From Streptomyces sp. SAI-127 (GTDB lineage: Bacteria > Actinomycetota > Actinomycetes > Streptomycetales > Streptomycetaceae), in contig NZ_JARXYJ010000001.1 of NCBI RefSeq assembly GCF_029894425.1, positions 2,294,001 to 2,358,000 of the forward strand: a stretch of 64,000 nucleotides of DNA. Direction: 5' to 3'. A program made the translations under genes and the position numbers. Of this stretch, positions 56,759-64,000 are shown piece by piece (positions within the stretch are counted from its first letter, which is position 1; each line of letters opens with the position of its first letter). The notes under the pieces were generated by a model. It saw nothing but the letters and a program-made list of their open reading frames with translations. It was not told the DNA's origin and made no database searches.

Positions 56759-58048
56759 CTACTGGATGGTGCTCCTCAGAGCGTGTTCGAGGATCGCGGC
56801 GCCCTCTTCGGCCTCCGCGACGGTCAGGGACAGGGGCGGGGCGATCCGCAGGGCGCTGGTGTTGTGCCCGCCACCCTTGCCGAGGAGCAGTCCCTCGGCG
56901 CGGGCCGCCTCCAGCACGGCGGACGCGGCCTGTGGATCGGCCTCGTCCGTGCCGGGTTTCACCAGCTCGACGCCGAGCATGAGCCCACGCCCGCGCACCT
57001 CCCGTACCCCCGGCACCTGCGCCGCGACGGCCCGCAGCCGCTCGATGAGCATTCCGCCGACGCGCCGGGCGTTGCCCTGGAGGTCGTGTTCCAGGAGGTA
57101 CGTCAGGTTCGCGAGGCCGGCCGCCATGGTGATCTGGGTGCCGCCGAACGTCGAAATGCTGTTGGAGTCCAGGCAGTTCATGATCTCGGCGCGGGCCACC
57201 ACCCCGCCGATGGACATGCCGTTGCCGATGCCCTTGGCGAAGGTGAGGATGTCCGGCGGACCCGACCGGTCGTGCGCCTGCCAGCCCCAGAAGTGGTCGC
57301 CGGTGCGGCCCCAGCCGGTCTGCACCTCGTCGGCGATCCACAGGATGCCGTGCTCGTCGAGCACCTCGCGGAAGGCCGCGTAGAGGCCGTCGGGCGGGGA
57401 GGTGAAGCCGCCGACACCCTGGATCGGCTCGGCGATCAGGGCGGCGGGCGGGCGGGTGTGGCCGAGCAGGTCCTTGAGGTCGTCGACGCAGGCCGCGATG
57501 AAGTCGTCGTCGCCGAGGGAGGCGTAAGGGCCGCGGGTGCGCACGCCTCCATGGACGTACAGCGTCTGGAGCGGGGACAGCGAGGTGGGTGACCAGCCGC
57601 GGTTGCCGGTGATGCCGACCGCGCTGAAGGAGCGGCCGTGGTAGCTGTTGCGCATCGCCAGGATCGTGTTGCTGCGGCGATAGGTGGTGGCGAGCAGCAG
57701 GGCGGTGTCGTTGGCCTCGGTGCCGGAGGTGGTGAAGAAGACCCGGGCGTCCGGGATGCCGGACAACTGGGCGATGCGCTCGGCGAGTTCGACCATCGGC
57801 CGGTTCAGGTACAGGGTCGACGAGTGGATGATCCGCCCGGCCTGTTCGCTCACCGCCTTGGTGATCTCGGGCAGGGCGTGGGCGGTCATCGTGGTCAGGA
57901 TGCCGCCGAAGAAGTCGAGGTACTTGTTGCCCTCGGCGTCCCACACGTAGCGGCCCTCGCCGTGTGTGATCTCCAGCGGGTCCTCGTAGTAGAGGGCGAG
58001 CCAGTCGGGCAGGACGGCACGGTGACGCCCCAGCAGGTCCTCGGTCAC
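56759..58048 (-). CDS. Class-III PLP aminotransferase (beta-alanine/AGXT2-like)
   Basis: 429 residues. PLP-fold marks: YVWDAEGNKYLDFFGGI, FFTTSGTEANDTALLLA (phosphate cup), NSYHGRSFSAVG, WIADEVQTGWGRTG (PLP-binding Asp) and the Schiff-base Lys272 in TFAKGIGNG. Resembles AGXT2-type enzymes that convert beta-alanine or beta-aminoisobutyrate to the semialdehyde. The GTG at 58048 overlaps the stop of the upstream beta-ureidopropionase by 4 bp, so the two consecutive steps are coupled. Confidence 0.9.
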   Translation of the reverse strand: MTEDLLGRHRAVLPDWLALYYEDPLEITHGEGRYVWDAEGNKYLDFFGGILTTMTAHALPEITKAVSEQAGRIIHSSTLYLNRPMVELAERIAQLSGIPDARVFFTTSGTEANDTALLLATTYRRSNTILAMRNSYHGRSFSAVGITGNRGWSPTSLSPLQTLYVHGGVRTRGPYASLGDDDFIAACVDDLKDLLGHTRPPAALIAEPIQGVGGFTSPPDGLYAAFREVLDEHGILWIADEVQTGWGRTGDHFWGWQAHDRSGPPDILTFAKGIGNGMSIGGVVARAEIMNCLDSNSISTFGGTQITMAAGLANLTYLLEHDLQGNARRVGGMLIERLRAVAAQVPGVREVRGRGLMLGVELVKPGTDEADPQAASAVLEAARAEGLLLGKGGGHNTSALRIAPPLSLTVAEAEEGAAILEHALRSTIQ

Positions 58049-58887
58049 GGCTGCACCAGCCCTTCGTAGGCGTCGGGGCGGCGGTCGCGGTAGAACGCCC
58101 ACTGCTGGCGCACTTCGTCGACGAGGTCGAAGTCCAGGTCGCGGACGACCAGTTCCTCCTCCTTGTCGCTCGCGGTGTCCCCGACGAACTGACCGCGCGG
58201 GTCGACGAAGTACGACGTCCCGTAGAAGTCGTTGTCGCCGTACTCCTCGACGCCGACCCGGTTGATCGCGGCGACGAAGTACTCGTTGGCGACGGCGGCC
58301 GCGGGCTGCTCCAGGCGCCACAGGTGGGAGGAGAGTCCCCGGTGCGTGGCGGACGGGTTGTAGACGAGCTGGGCGCCGTTCAGGCCCAGCTGCCGCCAGC
58401 CCTCCGGGAAGTGGCGGTCGTAGCAGATGTAGACGCCGACCTTGCCCACGGCGGTGTCGAAGACCGGCCAGCCGAGGTTGCCGGGCTTGAAGTAGTACTT
58501 CTCCCAGAAGCCCTTGACCTGCGGGATGTGGTGCTTGCGGTACTTGCCGAGGACGCTGCCGTCGGCGTCGATCACGACCGCGGTGTTGTAGTAGAAGCCG
58601 GACTGCTCGACCTCGAACACCGGCACGACGATCACCATGCCGGTCTCGCGGGCGAGTGCCTGCATACGACTCGTGGTGGGACCGTCGGGCACCGGCTCGG
58701 CCCAGCGGTAGTGCTCCGGTTCCTGGACCTGGCAGAAGTAGGGGGCGTTGAACACTTCCTGGAACCCGATGATCTTCGCGCCCTGTCGGGCCGCCTCACG
58801 GGCGTGCTCCTCGTGTTTCGCCACCATGGACTCGGTGTCGCCGGTCCAGGTGGCCTGGACCAGAGCGGCACGTACGACGTTGGCCAT
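58045..58887 (-). CDS. Beta-ureidopropionase-like nitrilase (copy 2)
   Basis: 280 residues with triad Glu44 (FQEVFNAPYF), Lys118 (KYRKHHIPQ) and Cys155 (ICYDRHFPE) at exactly the same positions as copy 1, indicating a duplication. Differences are spread out, e.g. residues 60-100, so the copies have diverged and may prefer different N-carbamoyl substrates (from uracil versus thymine). First gene of the operon, just downstream of an operator-like inverted repeat. Confidence 0.9.
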   Translation of the reverse strand: MANVVRAALVQATWTGDTESMVAKHEEHAREAARQGAKIIGFQEVFNAPYFCQVQEPEHYRWAEPVPDGPTTSRMQALARETGMVIVVPVFEVEQSGFYYNTAVVIDADGSVLGKYRKHHIPQVKGFWEKYYFKPGNLGWPVFDTAVGKVGVYICYDRHFPEGWRQLGLNGAQLVYNPSATHRGLSSHLWRLEQPAAAVANEYFVAAINRVGVEEYGDNDFYGTSYFVDPRGQFVGDTASDKEEELVVRDLDFDLVDEVRQQWAFYRDRRPDAYEGLVQP

Positions 58888-58915
58888 GAGCTGCTCCTTC
58901 GGCGGGACGTCAGAG

Positions 58916-58945
58916 CCTCTACGCCCGTAGATGTAGCCGTAGAGG
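58916..58945. promoter_or_regulatory. Operator-like inverted repeat upstream of the pyrimidine operon
   Basis: CCTCTACG and CGTAGAGG (58916-58923 and 58938-58945) are perfect 8-bp arms 14 bases apart, and the spacer carries a further CGTAG. CTAC/GTAG units recur about every 8-11 bp. It lies 29-58 bp before the beta-ureidopropionase start, a fitting site for the cluster's PucR regulator (inferred). Confidence 0.55.
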
Positions 58946-59066
58946 GACGAACGTAAGCCTCCTGGAGAGGCTTGCCAAGACCATCGTCGTTAACCCGCGA
59001 AGTCGATCACGTTTCACACTCCAGTGGAGGAGCGGCGTGGCCGGTCAAAGGGTTGTGGGGAACCTG

Positions 59067-61622
59067 TCAGGCGGAGAATCCGGCGACCCGCAGGGCGTGG
59101 ACCAGGTCCCAGTGCCGCTCGTCCGAGACACCACGCGCGGCGGCCAGCAGGAGCGGTACGAGGGTCTGCGGGCCGGGCTCGGCGCTGCGGGCGGCCTCCT
59201 CGGGGGTGCGGACCCGGACGTAGGCGTCGAGGAGCGCGGAGACCTCACGACGACGGCCCTCGGCGACCAGCGCGAGCACGGCGGCGCCGATCTCACCGGC
59301 GGGGCGCGCGACGCCCTGCCGGAGCACCTGTTCCCCGTCCGCGCTCCGCCCGGCCGCGACCAGCGCGTCGGCCGCCGCCACCAGCCGGTCGGCGGGCAGC
59401 GAGGCGGCCTCCCACAGCAGGGTCGCCCAGTCGGCGCGGAGCCCGGCGCGCTGCAGCTCGGCGGCGAGCAGCGGAAAACGGTCGGCGGGCCAGTGGGCGA
59501 CCTCGGCGAGCAGCGCGTGCGCCTCACCGGTCCGTCCCTCCGCGCGCAGCCGCATCAGCGTCGCGATGGTGTCTGCGGTTTCCCTCCGGGCGACCACGTC
59601 CGGCGACTCGGCCCACAGTTCCGACCGTTCCTCCGCCGCCTCCGCGGCCCCGGCGAAACGGGCCCCGCGCGGGGTGCGCCCCTTCGACAGGGGCCCGGTG
59701 GGCAGATCGGGCACGGCTGCCGGGGGTACGACGACGGGGGCGCCGCCCTCCTCGGCCATACCGGCGAAACGGGCACTGCCACGACGGCGCTTGCGCTTGT
59801 TCGTGGCAGCGGCGGCCGCCGGCGGTTGGGCGGCGGGGGTCGGCTGTTGCGGGGCCTGGGTGTCCTGCTGGGGTGTGCGGGCGGTTGCGGGCGGGGCTTG
59901 CTGATACGGAGCCTCGGCGTCTGGCTGGGGTGTGCGGTCGGAGTGGGCGGCTGCGGGCGGGGCCTGCTGATACGGGGCGTACGTCGTGCGGGGCTCGTCG
60001 GCCTGGCTGTGCTGGTGCGGGCCGGGGCGAGTTCCATCGGCGGGAGCGGCGGAATGCGAGCTGTATCCCGGACGGACCGCGTCGCCGGAGTCGGACCACT
60101 GCGAGGTGCGCCCCGGACGGGCCGCGTCGGCAGAGTCGGACCACTGCGAGGTGCGCCCCGCACGGGCCGCGTCGGCGGAATCGGACCACTGCGAGGTGCG
60201 CCCCGGACGAGCCGCGTCAGCAGAATCCGACCACTGCGAGGTGCGTCCCGAACCGTCCACATCCGCGGGGGTAGACCATCGCGGGGCGTGCCCCCCGCCG
60301 TCCTCCCCGGCAGGAGCCGACCTCTCCGAAGCGTGCCCCGAGCGAAGGGCTTCGGCTCCACCCGACCAGCGCGGTGTGCGCCCCGGACCCTCCACACCGG
60401 CAGGAGCCGACCGCTGCGGAGCGTGCCCAGAGCGGGCCGCTTCGGTGGAGCCCGGCCACTGCTCGGTGTGTCCGCCATGGGTCGCTTCGGTGCCTGCGGT
60501 CGACGTGGTGTCGCGCTGCTGGGGCATGTTCGGGAACTCGGCGCCTCGGCCGTCGGCTCCGCGGACGCCGGGCTCGTGGCCGCCGAAGCCAGTCGCGGCA
60601 TCCCCGTAGTGGCCGGCTTCACGCCCCCTGACCCCGGTGTCACCGGCTATGTGCCCGCCAACCCCAGCGACTTCGCCCCCGTAACCGTCCAGCCCACGCC
60701 CACCGGCCCCAGTACCACCCGCCCCATGCCCGCCGACCTCACCGGCGTCACCCCCGTAACCACCCAACCCACGTCCAACGCCCCCGGTACCGCCCGCTCC
60801 ATGCCCGTCGACCTCACCGGCGTCACCCCCGTAACCACCCAACTCACGCCCACCGGCCCCGGTACCGCCCGCTCCATGCCCGTCGACCTCACCGGCGTCA
60901 CCCCCGTAACCACCCAACTCACGCCCACCGGCCCCGGTGCCGCCCGTCCCACGCCGAGCAACCCCAGCCACGTCACCCCCGTAGCCGCCCCCGGCGCCGC
61001 CGGGCACATGCCCGTTCCCCCCGGACGCGTCGCCACCGTCCCCGTGGGTCCCCCGGAACACTCCACCGTCCGCGACCTGCCCCCGCCGGATCGCCCGGCC
61101 CCGGCCGCCCATCGACCTGCCGTCCAACTCGGCCATGCGGGACTGGAGTTCGGCGCAGCGTCGGACCGCGCGCTCGTGGTCGTCGCGGGCCCAGGCGAGG
61201 TCCAGGCGGATGGCGTCGGCCTCCTCCTGGGTGGTGGCGGTGGCGAGCATGCGACCCAGTTCGGCCTGCCGTTCCGCGGCATAGCGCTGTTCGCGGAGCA
61301 TGACGTCGAAGCGGTCGCCGAGGGCGTCCCGGCCGCCGGGGCGGGCGTCGTGGGCGGTCTGGGCGGCGGCGTGCAGGAGCCGGGCCCGCTCCGCCTCGAC
61401 ATGGGCCACCTCGGGGCCGTACTCCGCGGAGAGGTCCTGCAGGAGCGACTCGACCACGTCCCAGGGCGGCACTTCTCGACCGTCGAGGCAGGCTTGCATA
61501 CCGTCCGGGTCGCGCTGCCAGAACACCGCGCACCAGCCGCCGCCCTGGTCCAGGCGCGCGAGCAAACCGTCCAGGTAGGCCACGAACTCCCGCAGCCGCC
61601 CCGGGAGTTGATCCACTGCCAT
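59067..61622 (-). CDS. Large repeat-containing hypothetical protein
   Basis: 851 residues. N-terminal domain (1-185) is helical/coiled coil (VEAERARLLHAAAQ; LAWARDDHERAVRRCAELQSRMAEL). A Gly/Asp-rich region (about 190-360) contains several 25-residue repeats of the type RELGGYGGDAGEVDGHGAGG, followed by a Ser/Ala/Pro region with four 15-residue repeats of the type RPGRTSQWSDSADAA, then a Pro/Gln/Ala linker with the basic cluster NKRKRRRGS, and an Ala/Leu-rich helical-repeat C-terminus (about 640-851) that looks TPR/HEAT-like. Neither end is recognised enzymatically. Conserved ends joined by a variable repetitive middle suggest a scaffold. Long antisense frames exist but lack support. Confidence 0.75.
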   Translation of the reverse strand: MAVDQLPGRLREFVAYLDGLLARLDQGGGWCAVFWQRDPDGMQACLDGREVPPWDVVESLLQDLSAEYGPEVAHVEAERARLLHAAAQTAHDARPGGRDALGDRFDVMLREQRYAAERQAELGRMLATATTQEEADAIRLDLAWARDDHERAVRRCAELQSRMAELDGRSMGGRGRAIRRGQVADGGVFRGTHGDGGDASGGNGHVPGGAGGGYGGDVAGVARRGTGGTGAGGRELGGYGGDAGEVDGHGAGGTGAGGRELGGYGGDAGEVDGHGAGGTGGVGRGLGGYGGDAGEVGGHGAGGTGAGGRGLDGYGGEVAGVGGHIAGDTGVRGREAGHYGDAATGFGGHEPGVRGADGRGAEFPNMPQQRDTTSTAGTEATHGGHTEQWPGSTEAARSGHAPQRSAPAGVEGPGRTPRWSGGAEALRSGHASERSAPAGEDGGGHAPRWSTPADVDGSGRTSQWSDSADAARPGRTSQWSDSADAARAGRTSQWSDSADAARPGRTSQWSDSGDAVRPGYSSHSAAPADGTRPGPHQHSQADEPRTTYAPYQQAPPAAAHSDRTPQPDAEAPYQQAPPATARTPQQDTQAPQQPTPAAQPPAAAAATNKRKRRRGSARFAGMAEEGGAPVVVPPAAVPDLPTGPLSKGRTPRGARFAGAAEAAEERSELWAESPDVVARRETADTIATLMRLRAEGRTGEAHALLAEVAHWPADRFPLLAAELQRAGLRADWATLLWEAASLPADRLVAAADALVAAGRSADGEQVLRQGVARPAGEIGAAVLALVAEGRRREVSALLDAYVRVRTPEEAARSAEPGPQTLVPLLLAAARGVSDERHWDLVHALRVAGFSA
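60091..60270. repeat. 45-bp direct repeats (four copies)
   Basis: Units begin at 60091, 60136, 60181 and 60226, each starting TCGGACCACTGCGAGGTGCG with few changes. In frame they encode 15-residue repeats of the 851-aa protein. Confidence 0.9.
60672..60970. repeat. 75-bp direct repeats
   Basis: Nearly identical 75-bp units with the phase mark GTCACCCCCGTAACCACCCA at 60747, 60822 and 60897, flanked by degenerate copies on both sides. In frame they encode 25-residue Gly-rich repeats of the 851-aa protein. Copies so alike indicate recent expansion. Confidence 0.9.
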
Positions 61623-61757
61623 CGCTCAACTCCCGTTAGACCGGAGCACTCCGGTCCGTAAGGCAACACCAGCAGTGTTACGAACGGGCTACAGCCAGTT
61701 TGCAAAGGAGCAGCAGGAGCCTCCCGACGCGGCCCCGGACCGGTGAGCGAACTTCCG

Positions 61758-62018
61758 TCACACGCCCGCCAACTCGCACAGTCCGGCCAGCTCGTCCATG
61801 GACAGCCCGAGGGCCCGGGCAAGCGCGGCCACCGTGAAGAACGCCGGGGTGGGAGCCCGCCCGGTCTCGATCTTCCGGAGGGTCTCCGGGGAGATCCCGG
61901 CACTCGCCGCGACCTCCGCCATACTGCGGGGCCCACGGGCTTCGCGCAGCAGCCGGCCGAGCCGCTCGCCGCGTTCGTGTTCTTCGGGTGTGAGAGGAGT
62001 GCGCACCATGGCACCCAT
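61758..62018 (-). CDS. XRE-family helix-turn-helix regulator
   Basis: 86 residues: LGRLLREARGPRSMAEVAASAGISPETLRKIETGRAPTPAFFTVAALARALGLSMDELAGLC, a full Cro/CI-type helix-turn-helix, with short tails. The start is ATG 62018 (or 62009); there is no ribosome site, so the message is probably leaderless. It diverges from methionine aminopeptidase, whose ATG is only 25 bp away, across a palindrome it may bind. Confidence 0.88.
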   Translation of the reverse strand: MGAMVRTPLTPEEHERGERLGRLLREARGPRSMAEVAASAGISPETLRKIETGRAPTPAFFTVAALARALGLSMDELAGLCELAGV

Positions 62019-62042
62019 TCTAATACCGGTATAGTAATTGGC
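62019..62042. promoter_or_regulatory. 24-bp divergent promoter with central palindrome
   Basis: Between two divergent ATGs only 24 bp remain. ATACCGGTAT (62023-62032) is a perfect palindrome; TATAGT (62030-62035) is a -10 that would start the map mRNA at its ATG; on the other strand TATTAG lies equally close to the XRE ATG. Confidence 0.55.
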
Positions 62043-62810
62043 ATGGTGGAGCTGAAGACAGACACATCGATCGAGGCCATGTACGAGGCGGGACAGGTGG
62101 TCGGGCGCGCCCTGACCGCCGTACAAAAAGCCGCTGACGTGGGTGTTTCCCTGTTGGAGCTGGACGAGGTGGCACATGGGGTGCTGCGGGAGGCCGGGGC
62201 GTCCTCGCCCTTCCTCGGCTATCGCCCCACCTTCGCCACCACCCCCTTCCCCGCAGTCATCTGCGCCTCCGTGAACGACGCGATCGTGCACGGCATCCCC
62301 ACCGGCTACCGGCTGCGCGACGGCGACCTCGTCTCGATCGACTGCGGGGCCCAACTCGGCGGCTGGGCCGGTGATTCGGCGATCAGTTTCACGGTCGGCA
62401 GGCCGCGCCCCGCCGACGTCCGGCTGATCGAGACCGCGGAGCAGGCGCTGGCCGCCGGGATCGCGGCGGCGGTCGTGGGCAACCGCATCGGGGACATCGC
62501 GCACGCGATCGGCACGGTGTGCCGGGACGGCGGCTACGGCATCATGGACGACTTCGGCGGACACGGCATCGGCCGCCGTATGCACGAGGACCCGCCGGTG
62601 CCGAACGAAGGGCGCCCGGGACGGGGCCTGGCACTGCGGCACGGCATGGTGCTCGCGATCGAGCCGATGCTCATCGCCGGCGGCACCGACGAGTACCACG
62701 CCGCGCCGGACGGCTGGACGCTGAAGACCAACGACGGTTCGCGGGCGGCACACACCGAGCACACCGTGGCGATCACGGAGGCGGGCCCACGCGTCCTGAC
62801 GGCCCGCTGA
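62043..62810 (+). CDS. map: Type-I methionine aminopeptidase
   Basis: 255 residues, standard for type I. The metal ligands of the pita-bread fold are in place: Asp in VSIDCGA, Asp in WAGDSAISF, His in GGHGIGRRMHEDP, Glu in VLAIEPML and Glu in AHTEHTVAIT. FPAVICASVNDAIVHGIP contains the substrate His. It removes the initiator Met. It seems leaderless (-10 at 62030). Because it pairs with an XRE regulator it may be an accessory map copy rather than the housekeeping one near the ribosomal genes. Confidence 0.93.
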   Translation: MVELKTDTSIEAMYEAGQVVGRALTAVQKAADVGVSLLELDEVAHGVLREAGASSPFLGYRPTFATTPFPAVICASVNDAIVHGIPTGYRLRDGDLVSIDCGAQLGGWAGDSAISFTVGRPRPADVRLIETAEQALAAGIAAAVVGNRIGDIAHAIGTVCRDGGYGIMDDFGGHGIGRRMHEDPPVPNEGRPGRGLALRHGMVLAIEPMLIAGGTDEYHAAPDGWTLKTNDGSRAAHTEHTVAITEAGPRVLTAR

Positions 62811-62855
62811 GTTAACCTGCCTCCCTGATCATGGCGGGCTCGGGGAGGGGCGTAC

Positions 62856-63635
62856 GTGGGGTTCAAGCGGCTGTTCGGGATCGGGGATCCGGACGAGGCG
62901 ATCGAGGTCGACACACAGATCCTGGGGCCGGTGTATCCGGGCGGGGACGTGCGGGGCGAGGTCATCCTCAGGGGCGGGTCGCGCGACATGCCCCTCCACT
63001 CCGTCTACCTGCGCATCTCCGCCCGCTGCACGGGCTACGACGGCGAGGAGCGCGACTACGAGTTCGACACCTGCTCCGCCAGGCCGTCGAACTTCACCCT
63101 GGGCAAGGGCGAGGAGAAGCGACTGACCTTCGCGGAACGGCTCTCCTGGGAGACACCGGTGAGTGAGCTCGGCGGCCAGGCTCTGGGGGTCGTGCTCTCG
63201 GTGAAGAGCCAGCTCTACCGCGACTGGAACCATGACCCCACCGACGTCGACAACGACCTGCTGCGCATCTCGGCCCTGCCCCTGCACGAGACCGTCATGG
63301 ACGCCTTCGCGGAAGAGGGGTACTACTGCGACTCCGCGTACGTCGTCGATTCCTACGTCCCGAACACTGAACAGCACCGGGGTTTCCACCAGGCCTTCGT
63401 CCTTGCCGACCGCGCGCCCGGTCCGGGGCGGCCTGCGCAGCTGGAGGTCGTCTTCCAGACGAACGTCGTAGGGGCCCTGATCCATGTGCGGCGCGCCGCA
63501 CCCGATGTGCGCGACTGGGACAGCAAACCCCCGGCCCGCCGCTTCACCGCCGCCCACCACGAGGCCGGCCACGTCGACTGGCGCCCGCAGATCCGCAAGA
63601 CCCTCGGCGAGCTCGCGTTGCTCGACGACCGCTGA
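62856..63635 (+). CDS. spo0M: Spo0M-family sporulation-control protein (arrestin-like)
   Basis: 259 residues. Spo0M pattern: GIGDPDEAIEVDTQILGPVYPGGDVRGEVILRGGSRDMPLHSVYLRI, then TFAERLSWETPVSELGG, DWNHDPTDVDNDLLRISALPLHETVMDAFAEEGY and a C-terminal ending with HVDWRPQIRKTLGELALL. Two beta-sandwich (arrestin-like) halves are expected. Family members affect sporulation and cell division. GTG 62856 has GGGGAGGGG about 6 bases upstream. Confidence 0.9.
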   Translation: MGFKRLFGIGDPDEAIEVDTQILGPVYPGGDVRGEVILRGGSRDMPLHSVYLRISARCTGYDGEERDYEFDTCSARPSNFTLGKGEEKRLTFAERLSWETPVSELGGQALGVVLSVKSQLYRDWNHDPTDVDNDLLRISALPLHETVMDAFAEEGYYCDSAYVVDSYVPNTEQHRGFHQAFVLADRAPGPGRPAQLEVVFQTNVVGALIHVRRAAPDVRDWDSKPPARRFTAAHHEAGHVDWRPQIRKTLGELALLDDR

Positions 63636-63719
63636 AAGTGCCCCACTCCCCCATCCGTGCGAAGGTGTAACCGGCTGACACCCGGGTTACCCGACCCCGT
63701 CACGTCGATCAGCGAGGGG

Positions 63720-63740
63720 ATCCCCGGCCCGCGCGGGGAT
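63720..63740 (+). other. Short hairpin in the leader of the Clp-like gene
   Basis: ATCCCCG (63720-63726) pairs with CGGGGAT (63734-63740), loop of 7, between the spo0M stop and the Clp-like ATG at 63757. It could end the spo0M transcript or structure the next leader. Confidence 0.4.
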
Positions 63741-63756
63741 GCCGGATGGGAACGCC

Positions 63757-64000
63757 ATGACCAGCGGATTCAGCGGACCGGAAGGCTATGACGCCTTCGG
63801 AGAGTTTCTCGCCCGTTTCTTCGGCGGACCGCGTCCCGGCCCCCGGCAGATCAACATCGGCCAGCTGCTGAGCCAGCCGGCCCGGGAGCTGGTGCGGGGC
63901 GCCGCCCAGTACGCCGCCGAGCACGGCAGCCGGGATCTGGACACCCAGCACCTGCTGCGGGCCGCGCTCGCCGCCGAGCCGACCCGGACCTTGCTGAGCC
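63757..64000 (+). CDS. Clp-type AAA+ ATPase, N-terminal fragment (cut by right edge)
   Basis: Only 81 codons are visible. After a Gly/Phe-rich start (GFSGPEGYDAFGEFLARFFGGP) comes LLSQPARELVRGAAQYAAEHGSRDLDTQHLLRAALAAEPTRTLL, the first repeat of the Clp N-domain (R domain) of ClpC/ClpB-like unfoldases. The extra N-terminal segment is typical of an actinobacterial ClpC-like paralogue rather than the main ClpC. ATPase modules lie beyond the window. Confidence 0.8.
   Translation, partial: MTSGFSGPEGYDAFGEFLARFFGGPRPGPRQINIGQLLSQPARELVRGAAQYAAEHGSRDLDTQHLLRAALAAEPTRTLLS

Noticed and set aside
60091..60970. CRISPR-like regular repeats
   Set aside because: The units are contiguous in-frame coding repeats (45 and 75 bp) with no unique spacers. 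No cas genes are present.
59037..61661. Long plus-strand frame opposite the 851-aa repeat protein
   Set aside because: It is repetitive because the DNA is repetitive. The minus frame has the structured ends (coiled coil and helical repeats), so it was taken as the gene.

Overview
The window is high-GC actinobacterial DNA, and almost certainly a Streptomyces chromosome. Pointers are the strong G/C third-position bias, GTG/TTG starts, many PucR/HxlR/ECF regulators, a Spo0M-type sporulation protein, F420-dependent chemistry, a Tat-exported GH2 enzyme and an ebo cluster. No rRNA, tRNA, CRISPR array or insertion sequence was seen. All calls come from reading the sequence and from recalled family motifs; no database search was run.

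Layout. 0-2 kb: end of an acyl-CoA dehydrogenase, then psd-pssA (phosphatidylserine/phosphatidylethanolamine synthesis). 2-8 kb: a complete branched-chain amino-acid ABC operon (livFGHMK, minus strand) facing a divergent PucR-like regulator across a perfect palindrome. 8-13 kb: glycerate kinase, an imine-reductase-like enzyme with a divergent HxlR regulator, and an ADP-ribosylglycohydrolase/NUDIX pair. 13-15.5 kb: an ECF sigma factor overlapping a gene for a membrane-anchored, apparently catalytically degenerate sugar transferase, plus a small convergent membrane-protein ORF. 15.6-19 kb: sirtuin, GNAT, and an alkylation-repair pair (Ogt, Ada-AlkA). 19-21.4 kb: a P1B-4 metal ATPase and its NmtR-type Ni/Co sensor around a shared operator.

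21.7-27.2 kb: the most unusual locus. A small membrane/coiled-coil protein precedes a 1614-residue protein whose order of parts (phosphotransferase-like domain, unknown module, STAND-like P-loop NTPase, TPR-like repeats, OB fold, LOTUS-like tail) recalls animal SAMD9/SAMD9L and suggests an intracellular immune or signalling NTPase. 27.2-31 kb: a large Tat-secreted GH2 beta-galactosidase. 31-38.6 kb: a secreted glycine-zipper protein, a macro-domain protein and an ebo operon (eboC, TIM barrel, eboA, eboB, eboE, eboF) without a visible eboD. 38.7-45.6 kb: FAD oxidoreductase, inositol-monophosphatase-like enzyme, gamma-glutamyltransferase-like enzyme, secreted phospholipase-D-like protein and a frameshifted methyltransferase. 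45.6-49.8 kb: a histidine kinase and response regulator separated by degenerate ~83-bp repeats, an AhpD/CMD-like protein and an exported protein.

49.9-58.9 kb: a reductive pyrimidine-catabolism cluster (NCS1 transporter, F420-type oxidoreductase, dihydropyrimidinase, two beta-ureidopropionase paralogues, class-III aminotransferase, PucR regulator). It is interrupted by a ~70-bp-stem palindrome whose wobble pairs all favour a plus-strand RNA. 59-64 kb: a repeat-rich 851-residue protein, an XRE regulator divergent from methionine aminopeptidase with only 24 bp between the start codons, spo0M, and the start of a Clp-type ATPase cut by the window edge.
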